Assembly (NCBI GenBank): GCA_013349295.1
Contig: DUZW01000019.1
Location: 1-63,650, forward strand
Origin: Deltaproteobacteria bacterium
GTDB lineage: Bacteria > Desulfobacterota > Desulfobulbia > Desulfobulbales > Desulfurivibrionaceae
Direction: 5' to 3'
Length of the DNA: 63,650 nt
Shown here in pieces: positions 34,355 through 42,259 of the stretch. Positions within the stretch are counted from its first letter, which is position 1. Each line of letters opens with the position of its first letter. The notes beneath the pieces were generated by a model. It saw only the letters and a program-made list of their open reading frames with translations. It was not told the origin of the DNA and did not search any database. The translations under genes were made by a program, and so were the position numbers.

Positions 34355-35476
34355 TCAGGCAGCCTGCTGCCTGTCTCCCTTTGCTTGAAAAACAGCATCC
34401 CAATCCTTGCGGACCGGGTCAAAACCTTTCTGCTGAATTGCGGCGCATACCTCGGCGAGACTCCGGTTATCGCCGACCTCAAACTGCTCCACCCCCGCAT
34501 CGGCCTGACCGTAGCCTCCCGGAGCAGTGCACGAACCAGCCGAATAACGGGTCGGGCCAAGGCCAATCATGCCGTCGCGGTAGCGGGCCTCCTCCCTGGT
34601 CGAGAGATACAACCCGACATCCGGATCAAAAATCCGCAGGGCAAAGATCATCTGGCTGAGATTTCTCTCACTCACCGAATGCAGCGGCTTAAATTCCCCT
34701 TGCGCCGGACGCAGCCGCGGAAAAGAAACGGTGAGCCCGGTTCGCCAGTAATGACGCCGCAGCCAGGCAAGATGGAGGCCCAAGGCAAGCCCTTCCGCCC
34801 GCCAGTCGGAAAGACCCAGCAAGGCGCCGATCCCCACCTCCCGCATGCCGGCAGCCGCAACCCTGGCCGGACTTTCCAGGCGATAGTCGAAATCAGCCTT
34901 CGGCCCACCCAGATGCACCTGTTCGTACACGGCCCGGTCATAGGTTTCCTGATACACGGCCACAGAGGTTATCCCAGCGCGAAAAAGCCTGGCATACTCT
35001 TCTGTTGCCAGGGGCTGCACCTCAATGGAGAGGGCGGCAAACCGATCGCGCAGCCGCAGGGCCAGTTCTTCAAGATAATCTACACCAAGCTTGGCAGGAG
35101 CCTCACCGGAAACAAGAAGAAGATGACTGAATCCGCGCTGATGCAGGATCATTGCCTCGTTTTCCGCCTCGGCAAAAGTCAACACCCTTCTGTCAATAAC
35201 GTTATCCGCCGAAAAACCGCAATAGGCGCAACGATTGGCGCAATAACTGGAAAGATAGAGCGGCGCATACACCTGAATGGTTTTGCCGAAACGCTGGCTG
35301 GTGATGATGGCGGAACGCTTAGCCATGGCGCGGAGATGCGGCTCCGCTAGAGGCGACAAGAGCGCGGCCAATCCTGCCATCCCCGGAAGATCGGCATTGA
35401 GAGCCTGCAGAACCTCTGCCTCGGTGACACGGCTGATCGCATCTTGTAATGCGGAAAATTCCGGGATAACGAACAT
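34355..35476 (-). CDS. thiH: 2-iminoacetate synthase, radical SAM
   Basis: This 373-residue radical SAM enzyme cleaves tyrosine to dehydroglycine for the thiazole ring. The cluster motif CANRCAYCGF holds C79, C83 and C86. The C-terminal part (GPTRYSAGSCTAPGGYG) matches the ThiH family. Oxygen-sensitive ThiH, in place of ThiO, fits an anaerobe. It lies 3 nt after thiG. Confidence 0.95.
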   Translation of the reverse strand: MFVIPEFSALQDAISRVTEAEVLQALNADLPGMAGLAALLSPLAEPHLRAMAKRSAIITSQRFGKTIQVYAPLYLSSYCANRCAYCGFSADNVIDRRVLTFAEAENEAMILHQRGFSHLLLVSGEAPAKLGVDYLEELALRLRDRFAALSIEVQPLATEEYARLFRAGITSVAVYQETYDRAVYEQVHLGGPKADFDYRLESPARVAAAGMREVGIGALLGLSDWRAEGLALGLHLAWLRRHYWRTGLTVSFPRLRPAQGEFKPLHSVSERNLSQMIFALRIFDPDVGLYLSTREEARYRDGMIGLGPTRYSAGSCTAPGGYGQADAGVEQFEVGDNRSLAEVCAAIQQKGFDPVRKDWDAVFQAKGDRQQAA

Positions 35477-35479
35477 GGG

Positions 35480-36247
35480 TTAGCGCAAAAATCCAAGCCC
35501 ATCCTCGGGCGATGAAGGGGCGGCATCCTTACTCACCGCGCCAAGGCCTGCTTCATAGGCGATACGGCCCGCCTCCACAGCCATGGCAAAGGCCCGGGCC
35601 ATCCTGACCGGATCACCGGCCACGGCTATGGCCGTGTTGACCAGCACTGCGTCGGCCCCCATCTCCATGGCCTCGGCCACGTGCGAGGGCGCGCCAAGGC
35701 CGGCATCGACGATAACCGGCACCTGGGCCTGGGCAATGATAATCTCGATCTGAAACCGGGTCAGCACCCCCTGATTGGTGCCGATGGGAGAACCAAGAGG
35801 CATGACGGCAACGGCACCTGCATCCTGAAGGCGCAGGGCCAGGATCGGGTCGGCGTTCATATAGGGCAGCACCTTGAACCCTTCCTTGACCAGTAGCTCG
35901 GTGGCCTTCAAAGTCTCGATGGGATCGGGCAGCAGGGTTCTCGGGTCGGGCGTCACCTCAAGCTTGAGCCATTCTCCACCGCCGGAGGCCCTGGCCAACC
36001 GGGCAAGACGGATCGCCTCATCGGCATCCCTCGCCCCTGAAGTATTGGGCAAAAAAAGATAGCGATCACGATCCAGCACGCTCATGATATCATCGGCCGG
36101 GTTGTTGAGATCAATGCGACGCAAAGCCACGGTGACCATTTCACAGCCCGAGGCGGCAAGCGCCTCTTTCATGACCTCCGGAGAAGAAAACTTCCCCGTA
36201 CCGCCAAAAAGACGTGAACGAAATTTTCTCCCTGCAATGGTCAACAT
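35480..36247 (-). CDS. thiG: Thiazole synthase
   Basis: This 255-residue TIM-barrel enzyme joins dehydroglycine, DXP and ThiS thiocarboxylate into the thiazole phosphate. Visible blocks are [36 protein letters not shown], and [22 protein letters not shown]. The start at 36247 has GGGAGG 8 nt upstream and lies 2 nt after thiS. Confidence 0.96.
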   Translation of the reverse strand: MLTIAGRKFRSRLFGGTGKFSSPEVMKEALAASGCEMVTVALRRIDLNNPADDIMSVLDRDRYLFLPNTSGARDADEAIRLARLARASGGGEWLKLEVTPDPRTLLPDPIETLKATELLVKEGFKVLPYMNADPILALRLQDAGAVAVMPLGSPIGTNQGVLTRFQIEIIIAQAQVPVIVDAGLGAPSHVAEAMEMGADAVLVNTAIAVAGDPVRMARAFAMAVEAGRIAYEAGLGAVSKDAAPSSPEDGLGFLR

Positions 36248-36248
36248 C

Positions 36249-36449
36249 TCAACCGCCTCCCACAAACCGTATCAATTCAAGAACAGAACCATCCTGCAAT
36301 TCGTGGCTCCCATATTCTTCCCGGGTCAAAATCCTGCCGTCACACTCGACCACCACCGAATAGATATCCAGACCGAGCTGCCTGATATAATCAGCCACCC
36401 GAGTCCCGGATGCTATTTCCTGTGCTTCGCCATTGCAGAGAACCTTCAT
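36249..36449 (-). CDS. thiS: Thiamine sulfur carrier protein
   Basis: This 66-residue ubiquitin-like beta-grasp protein ends in the conserved GGG tail (FVGGG), where the C-terminal glycine is adenylated by ThiF and thiocarboxylated. It lies between thiF and thiG. Confidence 0.94.
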   Translation of the reverse strand: MKVLCNGEAQEIASGTRVADYIRQLGLDIYSVVVECDGRILTREEYGSHELQDGSVLELIRFVGGG

Positions 36450-37259
36450 TTACCCCGCCTCATTTTCAACGTCCAGCAAAAGCCGAACCACCTGGTTTGC
36501 CTGTTGATGGGCCGCAATACCAACCCGGGCCGCCATGAGTCCCTGTCCAGGTGCCGCAGCGCTTAACTCATCACCGACAAGATATATGCCGGGATACAGA
36601 CGTCTGGTCCTGATCGTGTTGTTCTCCCCATAACCGGCAAGTCCAGAGGCACAGACATAAAAAACCCCCGGAAGAGAGTGCAAGGCGGCTCTGAGGCCGG
36701 CAGCCTTCATGGCAGGGTCATCAAAACACTCCACCAAGGCATGAACGTTCTGGAACAAAACTCCAATATCGTCCTCGACCAACCGTCGGTCAATGATTGT
36801 CACGGACACATGGGGATTGACCCTTTGCAGGATGTCCCGAAGCGCCGATGTTTTTTTTTGGCCGATCTGATCAACAAAATACTGCTGACGATTGAGGTTG
36901 GTGGGCTCTACCACATCATAATCAGCAAGGAGCAGTGAACCGATGCCCATGCGGGCAAGAGCAATAGCCACCAAAGAACCTAAACCTCCAAGGCCCATGA
37001 TCCCGACCACCCTTTCCTGCAGGCGGGACTGCACACCCGGGCTGTGCCGAGCATACAACAAATGCCGCATCTCTTCCGCAGAAGGGACTTTCCCTCGCCG
37101 CCACAAACAGCATCGGTCTCCGTCTGACAACGCAGTGTCCAATGTTGCCGGGTAGCCGTTCACCAACAGAATGTCGGCATCACCACCTTGTTCCTTCACA
37201 AGGTCGGCGAGGGTCATCCCTGAATTAAAGGGAAACGCTCTCTCATTTACCAGCAACAT
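36450..37259 (-). CDS. thiF: ThiS adenylyltransferase ThiF with N-terminal ThiS-like domain
   Basis: A 269-residue E1-like enzyme. The nucleotide-binding loop GIMGLGGLGSLVAIAL is at about 86-101, followed by the LADYDVVEPTNLNRQQYF segment of ThiF/MoeB proteins. Residues 1-56 form an extra domain that looks like a second ThiS/beta-grasp fold (FPFNSGMTLADLVKEQG...LLVNG), without a C-terminal GG. It would adenylate ThiS. The Cys pairs that bind zinc in some ThiF proteins are not seen. Confidence 0.88.
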   Translation of the reverse strand: MLLVNERAFPFNSGMTLADLVKEQGGDADILLVNGYPATLDTALSDGDRCCLWRRGKVPSAEEMRHLLYARHSPGVQSRLQERVVGIMGLGGLGSLVAIALARMGIGSLLLADYDVVEPTNLNRQQYFVDQIGQKKTSALRDILQRVNPHVSVTIIDRRLVEDDIGVLFQNVHALVECFDDPAMKAAGLRAALHSLPGVFYVCASGLAGYGENNTIRTRRLYPGIYLVGDELSAAAPGQGLMAARVGIAAHQQANQVVRLLLDVENEAG

Positions 37260-37262
37260 GCC

Positions 37263-37299
37263 ATGACGCCCTTTTGCTTAAGCCTTGCAAAAGGGTCAT
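37263..37299 (-). promoter_or_regulatory. Hairpin over the thiF ribosome binding site
   Basis: CCCTTTTGC (37277-37269) and GCAAAAGGG (37295-37287) pair around a 9 nt loop, and the flanking ATGAC/GTCAT extend the stem. The 3' arm on the coding strand holds the AAAGGG that would serve as the thiF ribosome binding site, so folding could limit thiF translation. There is no U-tract. It lies between the GAPDH and thiF genes. Confidence 0.4.
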
Positions 37300-37300
37300 A

Positions 37301-38389
37301 CTACCCGACAGACACCGACGATGGTATATTTTTTTGCCTCATCCCCCCATCATCACAGCCCAAAAACTCCTGAACACTGCTGTTCCGAGTCCGGGCGCCG
37401 ACATATTCGGCAAGCTCGCAAATCCGTGCGCAGTAGGCGCATTCATTGTCATGCCAGGCTAAAATCCTGAGCAGATCCCCATGAAAGCCGGAAAATTCCG
37501 CATCAACAATACAGGAATGCCCGGAGCCCCTTAAATCCGTGCTGACCAACGGTTCGTGACTGACAGCCAGAATATTTTTCATGGATCCCCGTGCGGCGTT
37601 TTCCAACAGGTGCAGCAATCCCTCCTTGTCCTCTTTGCGCTGCAGCTTCGCCACAAAATCAACCGCGTGCACGACCGGTGTCGGCACGCGCAGGGCCAAG
37701 CCGTCAATCTTTCCGTAAAGGGCGGGGAAAACCGTACCCAGTTGTTCAATGGCGCTGGTGGTGGTCGGAATGATGCTTCGGGTGGCTGATCGCCTCCGGC
37801 GAAGGTCAGGGTGGGCATCATCCAGCAAACTCTGTTCCTTGGTGTAGGAGTGGAGAAAGGTCACCATTCCCCACTCGATTGCCAACGCATCATCCAGAAC
37901 CTTCACCAATGGAGCAAGGCTGTTGGCCGTGCAACTGCCCCCGCAAATGATCCGATGCCGGAAGGGGTCAAACCCCTCGTGATTCACCCCCATGCAAACG
38001 GTAATATCGGACTGTCCGGCCGACCCGGCCACGATTACCCTGGCGGCGCCCGCCTCTAAATGAACCCGGCCGTTCTCCGCATGCTTGCCGGTACATTCAA
38101 TAACAAGATCAATTCCCAGCTCACCCCAGCACAGTTTGACAGGGTCTTCCTGCTCGAAATAGGACACCCGCCTGCCGGCAATAACGAGGGCGTTCTCGCC
38201 ATCCGCTTCCACCGGCAAGGGGCTCCTGCCGGAGATGCTGTCGTATTGAAAAAGATGCGCACTCTGGGCCGTGCTAGCCAAGGTGTTGATGGCGACAAGC
38301 GCAAGCGTCTCGCTGTGCCTTAAAAAAATATGGCGGGCAAGCTGACGGCCAATTCGCCCAAAACCATTTATCGCGACCCTGACCGGCAT
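37301..38389 (-). CDS. Divergent glyceraldehyde-3-phosphate dehydrogenase-like protein
   Basis: A 362-residue GAPDH-family oxidoreductase. The Rossmann start VAINGFGRIGRQLARH and the catalytic Cys (GGSCTANSLAP, C153; canonical SCTTNCLAP) and His (FLHSYTKEQSLLDDAHPDL, H180) are present. The C-terminal NAD contact reads WHDNECAYCARI instead of the usual WYDNExGYSxR, and the last 30 residues are extra. It may be a GAPDH, an erythrose-4-phosphate dehydrogenase or a paralogue with another substrate. It stands upstream of thiF on the same strand, 41 nt away. Confidence 0.75.
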   Translation of the reverse strand: MPVRVAINGFGRIGRQLARHIFLRHSETLALVAINTLASTAQSAHLFQYDSISGRSPLPVEADGENALVIAGRRVSYFEQEDPVKLCWGELGIDLVIECTGKHAENGRVHLEAGAARVIVAGSAGQSDITVCMGVNHEGFDPFRHRIICGGSCTANSLAPLVKVLDDALAIEWGMVTFLHSYTKEQSLLDDAHPDLRRRRSATRSIIPTTTSAIEQLGTVFPALYGKIDGLALRVPTPVVHAVDFVAKLQRKEDKEGLLHLLENAARGSMKNILAVSHEPLVSTDLRGSGHSCIVDAEFSGFHGDLLRILAWHDNECAYCARICELAEYVGARTRNSSVQEFLGCDDGGMRQKNIPSSVSVG

Positions 38390-38510
38390 GATTGACTGTG
38401 CGTCCTCCAGGCAGGCATGGTCGCCCGCAGTATGAAAAAATCCGAAGTTACCGCCTGTTCATAAAGCAGTAACTCCGGATGCGAAAGTTTTTTCTACAAA
38501 AACAATTATT

Positions 38511-38540
38511 GTTGAAATCGCAACAAGCCGCGATTTCAAC
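38511..38540 (-). terminator. Terminator-like hairpin downstream of por
   Basis: GTTGAAATCGC and its exact complement GCGATTTCAAC (11 bp stem, 8 nt loop) lie about 70 nt past the por stop, followed on the minus strand by AATAATTGTTTTTG. It probably ends the por transcript. Confidence 0.55.
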
Positions 38541-38612
38541 GGTTATCGCTTTGCAACTTGTTGAGTTTGTGTTGCGGACCTGTGGCCTTTTTCCTTTTTT
38601 ACGAGTCCCTCA

Positions 38613-41600
38613 TTATTGACCGGGCTCAAGGCTCTTTTCCCGACCCGTCAAAAAATTCCAGCCCTTGTCCACGTCTTTCTGGGCCAGCCCCATCAACTCG
38701 TCAAACATCCCGGGATTGGTGAGCTTCAAGGCCCGATACCTGTTTTCATTCATGGCATAGTCGGCAAAAGGGATTGCCGGGGCTTTGGAATCAATGCTCA
38801 GCGGATTGCCGCCTGCCTCCTCAACCTGGGGATTATAGCGATACAGCGGCCAATGCCCGCATTCCACCGCTTTTTTCTGCTGCTCAAGCCCCTTCGCCAT
38901 GTTGATCCCATGGTTTATGCAATGCGAATAGGCGATGATCAGCGATGGCCCGTTATACGCCTCCGCCTCGTTGAACGCCTTGACCACCTGAGCAGGATTG
39001 GCCCCCATGGCCACCTTGGCCACATAGACATTCCCATAGGTGGCAAAGATCATGCCGATATCCTTTTTGGCCATGCGCTTGCCGCCGGCGGCGAACTGGG
39101 CCGTGGCCGCCCGAGGGGTGGACTTTGACATCTGCCCGCCGGTGTTGGAATAGACCTCGGTATCCATCACCAGAACGTTGACGTTTTCACCCGAGGCCAG
39201 GACATGGTCCAGGCCGCCGTAGCCGATATCATACGCCCAGCCGTCGCCACCGAAGATCCAAACCGATTTCTTGACCAGGAAGTCGGCCACGTGCAGCAAT
39301 TGCCCGGCCTTGGCAAAAGTGCTCCCTTCCAGTATTTTTTTCAATTCGGCCACTCGCCCCCGTTGGGTCTCAATCTCCACTTGGCTGCCCTGGGGAGCGT
39401 TGAGCAACTCATCCACCATGGCCTGCGTGACAACCCCGGCGATCACCCCCTCCGCTAAGAGTTCAACGGCCTGGGAAGCCATTTTGTTGACGGTCTGGCG
39501 CATGCCGAGGCCGAACTCGGCATTGTCTTCAAACAGGGAGTTGGCCCAAATCGGCCCCCGGCCATCATCCCGCTTGCAATATGGAGTGGTGGGCAGGTTG
39601 CCGCCGTAGATGGAGGAGCAGCCGGTGGCGTTGGCGATCATCATCCGGTCGCCGAAAAGCTGGGTGGCCAGTTTGATGTACGGCGTCTCGCCGCAGCCCA
39701 CACAGGCGCCAGGATACTCAAACAGGGGGCGGAGCAGCTGGCTGCCCTTGATGGTGGTCGGATTGACCTCGTTATAGTCAAGCTCCGGCAGAGTGAGAAA
39801 AAAGGCGTAATTGCCTGATTCCCGTTTCCGGATCTCTTCGCTGTTAACTGCCATGGCCAAGGCCCGATTCTCGCTCTTTTTGCCGTCCGCATCCTTCTTG
39901 CGGGCCGGACATACGGAGACGCAATGACTACAGCCGTTGCAATCCTCGGTGGACACGGAGATGACAAATTTACGCCCCTTGAACTCCTTGCCCACGGCGT
40001 CGGCGCATTGCAGGGTGTCCGGCGCACCGGCCAGGGCATTCTTGTCGACGATTTTCATGCGGATTGAGGCGTGGGGACAGACCAGAGAGCACTGCCCGCA
40101 CTGAATACAGGTGTTCGCATCCCACAGGGGAACCTCCACCGCGATATTCCGCTTCTCATACTGGGTGGTGGCGGTGGGCCAGGTGCCGTCACAGGGCATC
40201 TGGGAAACCGTGATGGTGTTTCCCTTGCCCTCGATCATCTTTGCCGTCACCTCTTTGACAAAGGCCGGCGCGCTGTCCGGTACGGTCGGCGGCAGTTCGT
40301 GACCGGTGATGGCGCTTGGCAGAGCAACGGCAACGATATTGTTCACCGCTGCGTCCACGGCGTCATAGTTCATCTTGACCACCTTTTCACCCTTGTTGCC
40401 GTAGGTCTTCTTGATGGCGGTCTTGATGGAGTGAATGGCCTCTTCCTTGGTGATGATGTCGGAAATCAGAAAAAAGGCGGTCTGCATGATCATATTGATA
40501 CGGGCGCCAAGGCCGAGGGCCGCGGCAAGGCTCAGGGCGTCGATGATGTAAAATTTCAGTTTCTTGTCGATCATCTGCTTTTGGACCTTGGCCGGCATAT
40601 GATTCCAGACCTCGTCCTTGCCAAAGGACGTGGTGAGCAGAAAGGTGCCGTTTTCCTCGATGTTGGCCAGCATGTCGTACTGATCAAGAAAGGTGAACTT
40701 ATGGCAGGCGATGAAACTGGCCTTGTTGATAAGATAGGGGGCCATGATCTTGTTCTTGCCGAAGCGCAGATGGCTGGTGGTGATGGACCCTGATTTTTTG
40801 GAATCGTAGACAAAATAGCCCTGGGCGTTGTTGTCGGTCTCGGTGCCGATGATCTTGATGCTGTTTTTATTGGCGCCCACGGTGCCGTCGGCGCCCAGGC
40901 CGTAGAACATGGCCCGGTGGACATCCTTGCCTTCGATATCATAGGACTTGTCGTAATCAAGACTGGTAAAGGCCACATCATCATGGGGCCCGACGCAGAA
41001 ATGGTTCTTGGGGCTTTTGGCAACCATATTGTCAAACACTGCCTTGACCATGGCCGGAGTAAATTCAGCGGAACCTAGGCCATAGCGACCACCGAGAACG
41101 ATTGGCACCACCGACAGCACACCTGCGTCCTGGGCCTCGCCGACAACGGTGCGAACATCCTGATACAGGGGCTCGCCGGCCGCACCATTCTCCTTGGTGC
41201 GGTCGAGCACGGTGATGCGCTTGACACTGTCCGGCAGAGCGCCGATAAGAGCGCTTGCGTTAAAGGGTCTGAAGAGCCTTACCACGACAAGGCCGACTTT
41301 TTGTCCCTGGGCCACGAGATATTCCACCGTGGCGCGCACCGTCTCGGCTCCGGAAGCCATGACCACAATGACATCCTCGGCATCAGGGGCGCCGAAATAA
41401 TCAAAAAGATGGTATTTACGGCCGGTGAGTGCGGCGAATTTGTCCATGGTCTCCTGGACAATATCTGGTACTGCCTCATAGAATTTGTTCACTGTTTCGC
41501 GGCCGGTGAAATTAACATCCGGGTTCTGGGCCGTCCCTCGCATCATCGGTCGATCCGGAGAAAGACCGCGCATACGATGGGCGATAATCAGATCTTCGTC

Positions 41601-42185
41601 GATCATGGTCCGCATGTCATCTTCAGAAAGCTGCTCGATTTTCTGGATTTCATGGGAGGTGCGGAAGCCATCAAAAAAATGCATGAAGGGGATGCGTGAC
41701 TTGAGCGTTGACTGGGTGGCGATGAGCGCCATGTCCTGGGCTTCCTGGACATTCTGAGCGCCGAGCATGGCCCAACCGGTCTGCCGGGCTGCCATGATAT
41801 CACTGTGATCTCCGAAGATGGACAATCCCTGGTAGGCCAGGGCACGGGCTGATATATGAAAAACCGTGGGGGTCAACTCGCCGGCAATCTTGTTCATATT
41901 GGGCAAAAGAAGCATCAAACCCTGGGATGCGGAAAAGGTGGTGCACAGGGAGCCGGTGGTAAGGGCGCCGTGCAGGGCACCTGCCACCCCGGCCTCGGAC
42001 TGCATCTGGCTTACGGTGGGAACCGAGCCCCAGATGTTCTTCTGACCCGCATTGGCCTTGGTGTCGGACTCCGCCGCCATGGAGGTGGAAGGGGTGATGG
42101 GGTAGATGGTAATGATCTCACTGGTGGCGTACGCCACATGGGTGCAAGCCTGATTGCCGTCGATGGTGACCATTTTTCGGGACAT
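38613..42185 (-). CDS. por: Pyruvate:ferredoxin oxidoreductase, single chain
   Basis: This 1190-residue homodimer-type enzyme oxidises pyruvate to acetyl-CoA and CO2, reducing ferredoxin. In order: an N-terminal PFOR domain (MVTIDGNQACTHVAYATSEI), the CoA and transketolase-like parts, then two [4Fe-4S] motifs (CIQCGQCSLVCP and CNGCSHCVSVCP). The C-terminal TPP domain (GDGWAYDIGYGGLDHVLASG, SNTGGQMSKSTP) follows; the third cluster Cys are CVGCGETPY with later Cys. Length is normal. The start has GGAG 8-9 nt upstream. No neighbour of its pathway is adjacent. Confidence 0.98.
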   Translation of the reverse strand: MSRKMVTIDGNQACTHVAYATSEIITIYPITPSTSMAAESDTKANAGQKNIWGSVPTVSQMQSEAGVAGALHGALTTGSLCTTFSASQGLMLLLPNMNKIAGELTPTVFHISARALAYQGLSIFGDHSDIMAARQTGWAMLGAQNVQEAQDMALIATQSTLKSRIPFMHFFDGFRTSHEIQKIEQLSEDDMRTMIDEDLIIAHRMRGLSPDRPMMRGTAQNPDVNFTGRETVNKFYEAVPDIVQETMDKFAALTGRKYHLFDYFGAPDAEDVIVVMASGAETVRATVEYLVAQGQKVGLVVVRLFRPFNASALIGALPDSVKRITVLDRTKENGAAGEPLYQDVRTVVGEAQDAGVLSVVPIVLGGRYGLGSAEFTPAMVKAVFDNMVAKSPKNHFCVGPHDDVAFTSLDYDKSYDIEGKDVHRAMFYGLGADGTVGANKNSIKIIGTETDNNAQGYFVYDSKKSGSITTSHLRFGKNKIMAPYLINKASFIACHKFTFLDQYDMLANIEENGTFLLTTSFGKDEVWNHMPAKVQKQMIDKKLKFYIIDALSLAAALGLGARINMIMQTAFFLISDIITKEEAIHSIKTAIKKTYGNKGEKVVKMNYDAVDAAVNNIVAVALPSAITGHELPPTVPDSAPAFVKEVTAKMIEGKGNTITVSQMPCDGTWPTATTQYEKRNIAVEVPLWDANTCIQCGQCSLVCPHASIRMKIVDKNALAGAPDTLQCADAVGKEFKGRKFVISVSTEDCNGCSHCVSVCPARKKDADGKKSENRALAMAVNSEEIRKRESGNYAFFLTLPELDYNEVNPTTIKGSQLLRPLFEYPGACVGCGETPYIKLATQLFGDRMMIANATGCSSIYGGNLPTTPYCKRDDGRGPIWANSLFEDNAEFGLGMRQTVNKMASQAVELLAEGVIAGVVTQAMVDELLNAPQGSQVEIETQRGRVAELKKILEGSTFAKAGQLLHVADFLVKKSVWIFGGDGWAYDIGYGGLDHVLASGENVNVLVMDTEVYSNTGGQMSKSTPRAATAQFAAGGKRMAKKDIGMIFATYGNVYVAKVAMGANPAQVVKAFNEAEAYNGPSLIIAYSHCINHGINMAKGLEQQKKAVECGHWPLYRYNPQVEEAGGNPLSIDSKAPAIPFADYAMNENRYRALKLTNPGMFDELMGLAQKDVDKGWNFLTGREKSLEPGQ

Positions 42186-42259
42186 GTGTCTGTTTCTCCT
42201 GTTTTTTTGTTATTGCTTCAAAAAATTTTAAAAAATATTGTTCTTCCCTGTTTTTCCAC

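Noticed and set aside
32897-35350. Long open frame on the plus strand (817 codons)
   Set aside because: It is antisense to the AICAR transformylase and thiH, both well supported, and crosses a terminator.
37260-38612. TPP riboswitch upstream of the thi genes
   Set aside because: The conserved CUGAGA and ACCUGAUCUGG cores are not present on the minus strand in the gaps.
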